This document shows positions 49,474 through 57,786 of a DNA stretch of 64,000 bases, in pieces (position 1 is the first letter of the stretch; each line of letters begins with the position of its first letter). Below the pieces are notes generated by a model, which worked only from the letters and a program-made list of their open reading frames with translations, had not been told where the DNA came from and searched no databases. The DNA lies in contig CAZJLJ010000005.1 of assembly GCA_964546935.1 (NCBI GenBank), positions 1 to 64,000 on the forward strand. Reading direction: 5' to 3'. The position numbers were made by a program, and so were the translations under genes. The stretch comes from JALYTY01 sp964546935. GTDB taxonomy: Bacteria; Vulcanimicrobiota; Vulcanimicrobiia; Vulcanimicrobiales; Vulcanimicrobiaceae.

Positions 49474-50048
49474 TCGATCCGCGTCCCGACCGAACGCAAA
49501 TCAACCGCAAAGCCCGACACGACGAGATACACGTTGCGTGCGTGTCCGGCTACATGCTGTTTCATACGCCCTAGCACGTCGCGGAAAAGCCGGCCCGACG
49601 GCATAATCGGAACGACATCCCATCCTGCTTCTTCCGCAACCACAAAAACTTCGGCACGAGAATCGATCATCGCGCGCGCGAGTTCTTCGGCCTCGCGATC
49701 CAAACGCGCTTCGAATGCAACGTAGTCGCGCTCGAAGCCCTCGATGTCGTCGCTTAGCCGCGCGGAAATCCACGTGCCCAGGGCATCGACGACGATGCAT
49801 CGTCCTTCCGTCGCACTTGCAAAGAGCTTCAAGAGATCGTGATGGCTAAGCGTGGCGCTCTCGACGGTTTCCCAATGTGCCGGACGCTCTTCTATGTGCC
49901 GGCGCAGGCGTTCGTTCCATTCAACGTCTTGCGGATCGCGCGACGCGGTCGCTAGGTACGTGACCGGAAGCCCGGATGCCACCGCCAACTGCGCGACATA
50001 CCGGCTCTTTCCAGAGCGAACGGGACCCGTCACAAGCGTTACGGCCAT
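49470..50048 (-). CDS. cobU: adenosylcobinamide kinase / adenosylcobinamide-phosphate guanylyltransferase
   Basis: 192 residues from ATG 50048. Bifunctional enzyme of nucleotide-loop assembly in cobalamin synthesis and salvage. P-loop VTGPVRSGKSRYVAQLA opens the protein; RRHIEERPAHWETVES contains the histidine that carries GMP, and CIVVDALGTWISARLSD matches the family DCLTLW region. Longer frame to 50078 not used. The presence of a salvage enzyme near B12 uptake genes suggests that the cell completes imported corrinoids. Divergent from the channel gene by 41 bases. Confidence 0.93.
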   Translation of the reverse strand: MAVTLVTGPVRSGKSRYVAQLAVASGLPVTYLATASRDPQDVEWNERLRRHIEERPAHWETVESATLSHHDLLKLFASATEGRCIVVDALGTWISARLSDDIEGFERDYVAFEARLDREAEELARAMIDSRAEVFVVAEEAGWDVVPIMPSGRLFRDVLGRMKQHVAGHARNVYLVVSGFAVDLRSVGTRIE

Positions 50049-50089
50049 CCTTTGCAGCCTTCTTCGCGTGCCCGTCAAAGTACTTGGTC

Positions 50090-51265
50090 ATGCATGCAGC
50101 CGGCGATTCAGCCCTAATAGTGCTCGGAATTGCAATCATCGTTCTCACGATGAACGATGTGTTTCAATCGGTTATCGTTCCGCGCTTCGTCGGCAGGCGC
50201 TTCCGCCCGAGTGCCTACCAGTGGCGCTTCATGTGGAAGGTCTGGCCACCGCTGGCGTATCGCTTGTTCCCCACGAATGAAGAGCGCCGCGAAGATTTTC
50301 TCGCGACCTTTGCGCCCTTTGCGCTTGTTGTAATGCTCGTCTCCTGGGTCGCACTGCTGGTTATTGGATACGGCGTCGTACTTTGGGCATTACGCACGCA
50401 GATCAAACCGGTTCCCGTTTCGTTTTGGGAAGCGACGTACTTCGCGGGCTCTTCGTTCTTTACGATAGGCTTCGGCGATTTGACGGGCCGAGACGGTATG
50501 ACTCGTCTCATCTCTTTATTAGCGGGCGCTTCGGGACTGGGCGTCGTTTCGGTGACGACGGCATACCTGTTTGCAATCTTCGGTACGTTCCAAGCTCGCG
50601 AAACGTTTGTATCGGTGCTTGGCGCGCGGTCGGGATCGCCGCCTAGCGGCGTCGGATTGTTGGCGATCTCAAAGTACGCCGGTATCGAAGACGATCTCGC
50701 AAATGTTATGCGCGAAGGTCAAGTATGGGCGGCTTCCGTCATGGAGAGCCACCTGGCGTACCCTACGATTGCGTACTTTCGCTCGAGTCACGACTACGAG
50801 TCTTGGGTCGGAGCGCTCGGGACGCTCCTCGATGCAGCGGTCTTGTTGATGACGACGATCGAGAACGGCACGGGCCAGTCTCGCATCATGTACAACATAG
50901 GGCGTCACGCCGTTCACGACTTGGCGGCGATGTTCGGATTCGCGGGAAATAGCGACGACCCCGGAATTACGCGCGAAGAATTCGATCAGGCTTGCGATCG
51001 TCTAACGCGGTCGGGTTATTCGTTGCTTGATGCAGACGAAGCGTGGTCGCGATTCTCTTCACTCCGTGCAACCTATGCGACACAACTGGTGTCGTTAGCG
51101 CGGTTCTTCGCCATTCCGGCAATTCAATGGGTCGGCGATCGCTCGTTGATCGTTACTTCGCATCTGCGTGGACAGCTCTCGAAGGAAGCGATCAAAAAAT
51201 ACGCGCCGGACGCTGTGGCAAAAGAGCTGCTCGGCGGCGCCGAGCATAGCGATCAGAACCCGTGA
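50090..51265 (+). CDS. two-helix K+-channel-like membrane protein with large cytosolic domain
   Basis: 391 residues from ATG 50090. Three or four membrane segments: about 8-28, 76-103, the pore region, and 139-165. The pore loop FAGSSFFTIGFGDLT has the TxGFGD filter of K+ channels. The roughly 210-residue C-terminus (from RETFVSVLGARSGSPPSG) is helical and carries no RCK/TrkA-N signature that I can see. The arrangement suggests a two-pore-type or Kch-like channel, but the regulatory domain is not recognised. Convergent with the protease gene, overlapping by 13 bases. Confidence 0.78.
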   Translation: MHAAGDSALIVLGIAIIVLTMNDVFQSVIVPRFVGRRFRPSAYQWRFMWKVWPPLAYRLFPTNEERREDFLATFAPFALVVMLVSWVALLVIGYGVVLWALRTQIKPVPVSFWEATYFAGSSFFTIGFGDLTGRDGMTRLISLLAGASGLGVVSVTTAYLFAIFGTFQARETFVSVLGARSGSPPSGVGLLAISKYAGIEDDLANVMREGQVWAASVMESHLAYPTIAYFRSSHDYESWVGALGTLLDAAVLLMTTIENGTGQSRIMYNIGRHAVHDLAAMFGFAGNSDDPGITREEFDQACDRLTRSGYSLLDADEAWSRFSSLRATYATQLVSLARFFAIPAIQWVGDRSLIVTSHLRGQLSKEAIKKYAPDAVAKELLGGAEHSDQNP

Positions 51266-51951
51266 ACGGCGTCGCTCCTATGCAAGAATTGCTTCGCGTC
51301 ATCGATCGGTAAGGCAAAGCCTATCGAACGTTCGTCTTCGAAACGCGACTCCGCGACACCGACGATTTCACCGTTGTCGCCGAGAAAGACGGGTCCGCCG
51401 CTCTCGCCCGGGACTATCGGAAGCGTTACTTCCAGCGCGCCTTTGCGCACCGATGAAAGACGCCCGGTGTTGAGCGAGGTGGCGAGGCCTAAGTCATCGT
51501 CGGCAAACTCATCCGGAATCGGATAACCGAGCAAACCGACTTCGCGGCCTAAACTCTCTTGCAGTCCCGCGGAGCTTCCCAATTTTGCAACGCGCAATTT
51601 CGGCGCGTTGGCTCGAACGAGCGCAACGTCCATCGTTTTGTCGCTTGCAATCACCTTCGCGGGGACGCGCCGCTGATTTTCGATCGTCACACGCATATCC
51701 CACGCCCCCTCGATGGCATGCTCGACCGTTAGAATGTCGCTTCCCCAGGCTCCGCTTGCAATCACTGTACCGGATGCATACGCTTCGTCGTATTTATCGC
51801 TCTTATGTTCGGGCGGAACTTTCATCGTGAGCAACACGACCGATGGACGAAGCGAACGAACGTTATGCACGAACGAATCATCGGGATTTCTCGCGCAAGC
51901 ACAAACGGCAAGCACGAGCGCTGTTAGGAGCGCAGACAAACGGGACGTCAT
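51253..51951 (-). CDS. exported trypsin-like serine protease
   Basis: 232 residues. Signal region LSALLTALVLAVCACARN, with a likely lipidation cysteine at 19, suggests a periplasmic lipoprotein. The chymotrypsin-fold triad is complete: H78 (ILTVEHAIEG), D108 (TMDVALVRA) and S184 (VPGESGGPVFLG). Unlike DegP/DegQ it has no PDZ domain, so it is a minimal S1-type protease. Starts 18 bases before the end of hflX on the same strand, probably co-transcribed downstream of it. Substrate unknown. Confidence 0.88.
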   Translation of the reverse strand: MTSRLSALLTALVLAVCACARNPDDSFVHNVRSLRPSVVLLTMKVPPEHKSDKYDEAYASGTVIASGAWGSDILTVEHAIEGAWDMRVTIENQRRVPAKVIASDKTMDVALVRANAPKLRVAKLGSSAGLQESLGREVGLLGYPIPDEFADDDLGLATSLNTGRLSSVRKGALEVTLPIVPGESGGPVFLGDNGEIVGVAESRFEDERSIGFALPIDDAKQFLHRSDAVHGF

Positions 51952-51969
51952 GGGACAGCGCGCTCTTCG

Positions 51970-53172
51970 CTAAGGCGCGGAGGTGGTCCGCTCGGCGATC
52001 GACTCGCGCAAGCGATCGAGGCCAAGCCCGGTCTTGGCGCTTACCATCAATGCGCCGGGCTCGTTCGGAAGCTCACCATCGACCGCATCGCTTTTGTTGA
52101 ATGCCAAGAGGCGCGGCGTTCCTCCAAGTTCCAACTCGCCGAGAATGGAGTCAACGGCGGCGCGCTGCCGCGGCCAATCAGGGTTCGAAGCGTCCATCAC
52201 GTGAACCAAAAGATCGGCCTCGCGCAGCTCTTCGAGTGTCGCGCGAAACGCGTTTACCAAATCCTTCGGCAGGTCGGTAATGAAGCCGACAGTGTCCGCA
52301 AGACGAACGTAGGAGCCCGGGCCGAGATAAGCGCGCCGAACGGTCGGATCGAGGGTTGCAAATGGCTGGTCAGCGACCATTGCGTCCGCTCGTGCAAGCG
52401 TGTTCAGCAGCGATGACTTTCCGACGTTGGTATAACCCACCAGGGCGACGAGCGGTTCGCGATGCGGCGCCGAGCGACGCGTCCCGCGCTGCCGCCGTAC
52501 TTCTTCAAGCTGTTTTCGCAAAAGGCTGACGCGCTGCTGAATGCGCCGGCGGTCTACTTCTAGCTTCGTTTCACCGGGACCGCGTGTGCCGATGCCGCCG
52601 CCTAGACGCGAGAGATCGGCACCGACGCCGATCAAATTCGACTGCCGGTATCGAAGCTGCGCCAATTCGACTTGCAACTTGCCTTCGCGGCTGCGCGCGT
52701 GACGCGCAAAGACGTCGAGAATCAGCATCGTACGATCGACGATGGGAACGTGAATCACGCGCTCGAGATTCTTGCGCTGCCTCGGACGTAAGTCGTTCAA
52801 CACCAAAACGAGACCGGCCCCGGCTTCCCTTACCAACTCGGCGATCTCCGATGCCTTACCGCTCCCCACGAGCGTTGCCGGATCGACGCGACCGCGCCGC
52901 TGCACCACACGCTCGACAATCTGTGCACCCGCAGCTTCGGCTAACGCTTCGAACTCGAGTAATTCGGGTTCCAGCGGGCGCCGCACGTCTTCCGTATCTA
53001 CGGCTACTACGATTGCGCGTTGTGCGCTTACTGTGCCAGGGGCTTCAAACGTTCGATTAGCCAGCGGAGTCCCTCGTTGTAACGCGGTCCCGGACGGTAA
53101 AGCGCGTTCGCAATGGATGAGTCGGTGATGGTGAACACATGGCCTTCGCGCACGGCGCGTAAGCTCCGCCAA
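51970..53172 (-). CDS. hflX: ribosome-associated GTPase HflX
   Basis: GTPase that splits stalled or stressed ribosomes. Core motifs: VGSGKASEIAELVREAGAGL, NDLRPRQRKNLERVIHVPIV, DRTMLILDVFARHARSREGK, GGGIGTRGPGETKLEVDRRR, G1 ALVGYTNVGKSSLLNTL, G3 LADTVGFITDLPK and G4 FNKSD. Conserved sequence starts near residue 53 (QRAIVVAVDTEDV). The only in-frame ATG (53172) would overlap the btuF-like gene by 145 bases; GTG at 52986 is an alternative that would lose part of the first strand. A non-standard start near 53030 is possible. The start is therefore uncertain, the identity is not. Confidence 0.92.
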   Translation of the reverse strand: MAELTRRARRPCVHHHRLIHCERALPSGTALQRGTPLANRTFEAPGTVSAQRAIVVAVDTEDVRRPLEPELLEFEALAEAAGAQIVERVVQRRGRVDPATLVGSGKASEIAELVREAGAGLVLVLNDLRPRQRKNLERVIHVPIVDRTMLILDVFARHARSREGKLQVELAQLRYRQSNLIGVGADLSRLGGGIGTRGPGETKLEVDRRRIQQRVSLLRKQLEEVRRQRGTRRSAPHREPLVALVGYTNVGKSSLLNTLARADAMVADQPFATLDPTVRRAYLGPGSYVRLADTVGFITDLPKDLVNAFRATLEELREADLLVHVMDASNPDWPRQRAAVDSILGELELGGTPRLLAFNKSDAVDGELPNEPGALMVSAKTGLGLDRLRESIAERTTSAP

Positions 53173-53873
53173 GGTTCACGATCTAGAACCGTGCTTAGGT
53201 GCACTTCGTTTGCATTCACGATTGCATCCGGTTGCGAACGCAGCAACGCTTCCTCGCTGTATTGCCCCCACGGTTGCGGAAGGTGCGCGGCATCGCTGCC
53301 GCCCGCGAGGACGATGAGGTGGCCGATATAGGAAGACGGCCCGGCGGTCCAGATCGGTCCCGTGCCAAGCGCAACAAAAACGGATGGACGACGGTGAAAC
53401 GTCTGCGCTAGAAGTTGTAACTGCCCGGTTTGCGCTTGCAGTTTGGCGATTTCGTCCTGCGCGGCGCTGGAGCGCCCCGACAATCCCCCGAGCGTGCGAA
53501 GGTCCGTAAAAATGTCGTCGTAGGAATCATCCGCCAACAACTGCACGTTGATCCCGGCATGTCGCAGAGGTGCGAGAAGCCGGTCCTGCGACGGGATACC
53601 GACCACGACGTCGGGATGCAGCGCAACGATTTTTTCCGTTGCTACGCTTTGGAAATCGGCGACGCGCGGAACGGTGCGCGGTGCGACGTCCGTATACTGC
53701 GAAACGCCCACAACCCGGCCGCCCGCACCAATCGCGTAAAGATCTTCAGCCAACGAAGGAACCAGCGCGACGAAACGCCGTTCGCTCGGCGCGGGCGCGT
53801 TCGCATGTTGCGCCGGCGCCGCACACGCAACAAGCGCCGCTAGTACGACAATCAGGACTCCACCAATGCGCAT
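53028..53873 (-). CDS. btuF: cobalamin ABC transporter substrate-binding lipoprotein (BtuF-like)
   Basis: 281 residues. Lipobox LVAC gives a lipidated C17 and periplasmic location. The class III binding-protein fold is visible: VALVPSLAEDLYAIGAGGRV, GVSQYTDVAP, IVALHPDVVVGIPSQDRLLA, SVFVALGTGPIWTAGPSSYI, AIVNANEVHLSTVL and a closing helix LRWLIERLKPLAQ. It is divergent from the riboswitch-controlled btuBCD genes, which is the main support for B12 rather than haem or siderophore as ligand. It precedes hflX on the same strand. Confidence 0.88.
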   Translation of the reverse strand: MRIGGVLIVVLAALVACAAPAQHANAPAPSERRFVALVPSLAEDLYAIGAGGRVVGVSQYTDVAPRTVPRVADFQSVATEKIVALHPDVVVGIPSQDRLLAPLRHAGINVQLLADDSYDDIFTDLRTLGGLSGRSSAAQDEIAKLQAQTGQLQLLAQTFHRRPSVFVALGTGPIWTAGPSSYIGHLIVLAGGSDAAHLPQPWGQYSEEALLRSQPDAIVNANEVHLSTVLDREPWRSLRAVREGHVFTITDSSIANALYRPGPRYNEGLRWLIERLKPLAQ

Positions 53874-53904
53874 GAGCAGGTGCGATTCGTCGCGCCTGCC
53901 AAAT

Positions 53905-54065
53905 TGGCCCGTTCAGGCCTGCGTGCGGGAAGCCGGTGAAAAGCCGGCACGGTCGCGCCACTGTAAGCGGGAAGCCGCGCCGCCGCCACTTCGGAGCAAT
54001 CCGCGGGAAGGCACGGCGCAAGAGCGATGCTCTAAGCGATGATCCGCAAGTCAGGATACCCTCGC
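53905..54065 (+). promoter_or_regulatory. cobalamin riboswitch
   Basis: Core elements in order: GGGAAGCCGGTGAAAAGCCG, CGGTCGCGCCACTGTAAGCG, a variable arm, and the B12 box AAGTCAGGATACC (54047-54060). This RNA binds adenosylcobalamin or related forms and represses the genes after it. TTCCT (54086-54090) can pair with AGGAA (54098-54102) of the btuB ribosome-binding site, so control is plausibly translational; that part is inference. Confidence 0.95.
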
Positions 54066-54114
54066 AAGCCGCCAACGATCAACCATTCCTCGCGTCAAGG
54101 AAAGGACGTATTAG

Positions 54115-56037
54115 ATGGTATCCCCCGTTTTGCGCAGCTTCTGCGCGGCGGCTCTTTTCGCCGCTCCTGCACTTCCCGCTTTTGCAGATACGCTTACCAA
54201 TCCGTCGCCGTCGCCGTCACCGGTGCCGGAGATCGTGCACGTCGTCACGGCGGATCGCTCCGACGAAACGCTGCATAGCACTACCCGAACGACGTATGTC
54301 GTTACGCGCGATCAGATCGCCCGCAACGGCTACCGCACGATCGGCGATGCGCTTGCGACTCTGCCCGGCGTGGAGATCACGCGCTACGGCCCGATCGGGC
54401 AAAACGTTTCGTACGGAATTCGCGGCAGCAGTTCGGCGCAAGTTCTGGTCCTGATCGACGGCGAACCTGCGCCGGGCGAATTGGCCAACTCGGTGCAACT
54501 CGGCACGATGTCGACCGCGGCCGTGCGCCGCATCGAAGTCGTCGAAGGCGGCGGCTCGACGCTGTACGGAACGGGCGCAATCGGCGGCATCATAAACATC
54601 ATTACCGAAGCGCAATATCCGCCCACGTCCGCAACCCTTCGCTACGGAACCTTCGACGATCGCGAATTCAAGCTCGAATCGCATGGCTTTAGCTTCGAAC
54701 GTATCGTCGCAAACAACGCATACGCGCTGCCGCCCAGCGCAGACGCTTTTTCCGGCACGCCCAATCCGGTTACTCGAATTAATTCCGACGATGCAACATC
54801 TTCGTTTCACTACGGCGTAGATCGAAAGATCGGCGCGTTTGACACGGCGTTTCGAGCGGGTATCGAAGAGGATCATCTCGGTGCCTCCGGCTTCTTCCCG
54901 TTTCTCTCGCCTACGAGCCGTGAAGATGACGTAAACGCTCAGAGTTCCCTTGCTTTCACACTGAATCGTGCGCAATCTGTGGCGACGTTGCAGCTCGCGG
55001 AAACGCGGCAGCAAATTTTGTTCGGCTGCGATGCCGTAAACGATGTGAACTGTTTCGTCCCGCTGCCGGCTTTGAGCACGGAATCGCAAGCGAGTCTTAG
55101 CCTGCGCAACGTCGTAACTTCGACTTCGAACCGCCTGCTCTACGGAACCGATCTTTCCCGCGGCAACGTCCGGGAAGACGACGGCGCCGGTAGTGCCGGA
55201 TCGATTTCTTTTGCGTCGCTCGTCGAGACCGCTGCGTACGTGCAAGAGACCCGCTCGTTTCGCGGCGGTGAATTCTACGCCGGTGTTCGAGGAGAGCGCG
55301 ACGGCACGTTGGGCGGTGAATTCTCACCTTCGCTTGGTTTCCGCGCGCACGTCGCTCGCAATCTCGATTTCAGGCTGAACGCGGCATCAGCATTTCGCGC
55401 GCCGAACGCGAGCGAGCTGTACTTCCCGGGATATGGAAATGCGTCTCTTCATGCGGAGCGGGCAAAGGTCGGTGACCTCTCGCTCACCGATACGCATTTC
55501 CTTGGCGGCGTGACGCTGGGATGGTTCACTAATTGGACCAACGATCTCATCGTCGCGTCGATCACCGGATACGACAACAACGGCAGCCCGATCTTCCATC
55601 CGGAGAACGTCGATCGTGCGGCCATGCAAGGCTTCACGCTAGATGCGCAGACGCTACCGTTTCACGGGGTGACGCTGGGATTGAAAGCAACGGACCTTTA
55701 TCGCGCGCAAGATGTAGAGACGCAATCGCGTTTGCCGAACGATCCGGTCTTCAGCATCGCGCTGGAACTTGGCATTCAGGGCCCTGCGAACTCGCTCTTC
55801 CATGACGCCGGAGTGACGGTACGCGCCGTAGGAGCGCGTGGAGCAGTAGTCCCAACGCAGCCGTTGTTTTATCAGCCCGTCGCATACAACACCGTAGATG
55901 CGTATGCGCAATTTCGCGTCGTTCGCGGCGCGTTGCTCACCCTGCGGGGCTACAATCTCGGCAACGAACGGTACGCGGAAGTCGCGGGCTATCCAATGCC
56001 GGGGCGCACGTTTGCCGTAGAGCTCTCCGCTAAGTAA
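54115..56037 (+). CDS. btuB: TonB-dependent vitamin B12 receptor (BtuB-like)
   Basis: 640 residues. Signal peptide (SFCAAALFAAPALPAFA), a TonB-box-like stretch (PEIVHVVTADRS), plug domain (GDALATLPGVEITRYGPIGQ, SSAQVLVLIDGEPAPG, VRRIEVVEGGGSTLYGTGAI) and a 22-strand barrel to the C-terminus (YAEVAGYPMPGRTFAVELSA). Transports cobalamin across the outer membrane using the proton-motive force through TonB. Directly downstream of the cobalamin riboswitch with AAGGAAAGGA before the ATG, and one base from btuC. Size and position agree with BtuB. Confidence 0.93.
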   Translation: MVSPVLRSFCAAALFAAPALPAFADTLTNPSPSPSPVPEIVHVVTADRSDETLHSTTRTTYVVTRDQIARNGYRTIGDALATLPGVEITRYGPIGQNVSYGIRGSSSAQVLVLIDGEPAPGELANSVQLGTMSTAAVRRIEVVEGGGSTLYGTGAIGGIINIITEAQYPPTSATLRYGTFDDREFKLESHGFSFERIVANNAYALPPSADAFSGTPNPVTRINSDDATSSFHYGVDRKIGAFDTAFRAGIEEDHLGASGFFPFLSPTSREDDVNAQSSLAFTLNRAQSVATLQLAETRQQILFGCDAVNDVNCFVPLPALSTESQASLSLRNVVTSTSNRLLYGTDLSRGNVREDDGAGSAGSISFASLVETAAYVQETRSFRGGEFYAGVRGERDGTLGGEFSPSLGFRAHVARNLDFRLNAASAFRAPNASELYFPGYGNASLHAERAKVGDLSLTDTHFLGGVTLGWFTNWTNDLIVASITGYDNNGSPIFHPENVDRAAMQGFTLDAQTLPFHGVTLGLKATDLYRAQDVETQSRLPNDPVFSIALELGIQGPANSLFHDAGVTVRAVGARGAVVPTQPLFYQPVAYNTVDAYAQFRVVRGALLTLRGYNLGNERYAEVAGYPMPGRTFAVELSAK

Positions 56038-56038
56038 C

Positions 56039-57022
56039 GTGCCGGTGCGGCTGGCAGCGCTCGCGACGATCGCCGTTGTTTCGGCGTGCGTGGGCCTGCT
56101 GGCCGGCGGCACGTTCATTGCGCCGCACGACGTGCTTAGCGCATTGCTCCACCCGCATGACGCGAGTGGCGAAATCGCGACGATCGTCTGGCAATTACGC
56201 CTTCCGCGTGTTTGCATCGGCGCAACGGTCGGCGCCGCGCTCGCGGTCGCGGGCGCGTTGCTTCAAGGAATGTTACGGAATCCGCTCGTCGACCCGTATC
56301 TTACCGGAGTGAGCGCAGGCGCCGCGGCTGCTATCGCGATTGCAACGCTTTTCGTTGTGAATGCGGCGCTGCTTCCTGCGCTCGGCTTTTGCGCGGGTCT
56401 TGGCACGGCCGTGCTCGTCGCGGCGCTAGCACGGCGGGGAAGCGGCGTCGATCCCAACCGGCTGATTCTAGCGGGGATTTCACTCTCCGCGCTCTTCTCT
56501 GCAATCGTTGCGTTCGCGATAGCCCGCGCACAGTCGGTAGACTATGCGCAACAGATTCTCGCGTGGCTTGCTGGATCGATGGCAACACGTACGTGGCGCG
56601 ATCTGGCGTTCACGCTTCCCTATCTTTTTCTCGGATGTGTGCTTGCCGTTTTTGCGATTCCCGCTCTCAATGCGCTCAGAGTCGGAGACGTTCGTGCGCG
56701 CACCATCGGCCTGAACGTCGATCGCGCTCAATGGATCATTCTTTCAGCGGCAGCACTGCTCACCGCCTCAAGCGTCGCGCTTGCCGGCATTATCGGTTTC
56801 GTGGGCCTTATCGTTCCGCATGTTGCACGACGCCTTGTCGGCTCCGACGCACGCTTAGTGCTCCCCGCGTGCGCGTTCTGCGGCGCGGCGCTAACGGTCC
56901 TCTCCGACGCGATTGCACGAACGATCGTCGCTCCGTCGGAACTGCCGATCGGCGTTCTTCTTGCATTTGTCGGCGTGCCCGCATTCCTTTATCTTTATCT
57001 GCATCGCGAGCGCACAGCGTGA
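56039..57022 (+). CDS. btuC: cobalamin ABC transporter permease (FecCD family)
   Basis: 327 residues, about ten helices. FecCD motifs: LRLPRVCIGATVGAALAVAG, LLQGMLRNPLVDPYLTGVSA, VDPNRLILAGISLSALFSAI, GSMATRTWRDL and GIIGFVGLIVPHVARRLVGS. Inner-membrane channel that receives B12 from BtuF. GTG start at 56039, one base after the btuB stop (56045 alternative). Stop overlaps the btuD start (GTGA). Confidence 0.93.
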   Translation: MPVRLAALATIAVVSACVGLLAGGTFIAPHDVLSALLHPHDASGEIATIVWQLRLPRVCIGATVGAALAVAGALLQGMLRNPLVDPYLTGVSAGAAAAIAIATLFVVNAALLPALGFCAGLGTAVLVAALARRGSGVDPNRLILAGISLSALFSAIVAFAIARAQSVDYAQQILAWLAGSMATRTWRDLAFTLPYLFLGCVLAVFAIPALNALRVGDVRARTIGLNVDRAQWIILSAAALLTASSVALAGIIGFVGLIVPHVARRLVGSDARLVLPACAFCGAALTVLSDAIARTIVAPSELPIGVLLAFVGVPAFLYLYLHRERTA

Positions 57023-57786
57023 TCGAGATCGACGAACTCACGCTTGGCGTCAATGGCCGGACGCTTGTACGCAACATCGAAGCCGACGTCCGCGCCGGAG
57101 AGTTCATCGCTATACTGGGGCCTAACGGCGTCGGCAAGACGACACTCCTGCGCACCCTCTGCGGCCTTCATCCTCCGGTCTCCGGACAAGTCCGTATCGG
57201 TGGCGCTGCAATCGGAAGCCTGCCGGCGGCGGAACGCGCAAAGCGTGTCGCTTTAGTCACGACCGATGAAGCGCTGATCGACGCGCTGACGGTCCGCGAA
57301 GTCGTTGCGATCGGACGCTTTGCTCATCACCGTTGGTGGCAATGGAACGAACGGCCCGACGATGCGCTCGCGGTGCAACAGGCACTCGAGTCCGTACGAA
57401 TGGAATCGTACGCCGATCGTCTTATCTCAACGCTTTCAAGCGGCGAGCGGCAACGCGTGTGGATCGCGATGGGGGTTGCGCAAGCGACGCCGGTTCTGAT
57501 CCTCGATGAACCAACGAGCCATCTGGACGTTCACGTCGCACATACGATTCTCGGGCTTCTTCGCGATTTGGCGCGCAACGGAAAAACGGTGCTCTGCGTA
57601 CTTCACGATTTGAACGATGCGGCGGCCTATGCGGATCGCCTAATGCTGCTAGGATCCGAACGGCTCCTAGCCTTCGGGCCGCCCACCGAAGTGTTGCGGC
57701 CCGATCTGGTTGAGAGCGCTTACGGGATCGCGATGGAAACCATTCACACCGCGCACGGCATCCGCATTTTTCCCGTTGTCTTATAA
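57019..57786 (+). CDS. btuD: cobalamin ABC transporter ATP-binding protein
   Basis: 255 residues from GTG 57019. ABC ATPase signatures: Walker A ILGPNGVGKTTLLRTLC, signature LSSGERQRVWIAMGVAQ, Walker B PVLILDEPTSHLDVH and the H-loop CVLHDLNDAA. Powers BtuC. I discarded the long upstream extension of the same frame (from 56212), which is a shadow within btuC. Ends with a six-base convergent overlap on the second TonB receptor. Confidence 0.94.
   Translation: MIEIDELTLGVNGRTLVRNIEADVRAGEFIAILGPNGVGKTTLLRTLCGLHPPVSGQVRIGGAAIGSLPAAERAKRVALVTTDEALIDALTVREVVAIGRFAHHRWWQWNERPDDALAVQQALESVRMESYADRLISTLSSGERQRVWIAMGVAQATPVLILDEPTSHLDVHVAHTILGLLRDLARNGKTVLCVLHDLNDAAAYADRLMLLGSERLLAFGPPTEVLRPDLVESAYGIAMETIHTAHGIRIFPVVL

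Noticed and set aside
54217..55245. 342-codon minus-strand ORF inside btuB
   Set aside because: Arginine-rich antisense shadow of a high-GC gene, with no domain and no ribosome site; btuB is clearly the real gene.
56212..57018. Long N-terminal extension of btuD
   Set aside because: Lies wholly inside btuC and is arginine/serine-rich; the GTG at 57019 overlapping the btuC stop gives a normal ABC ATPase.
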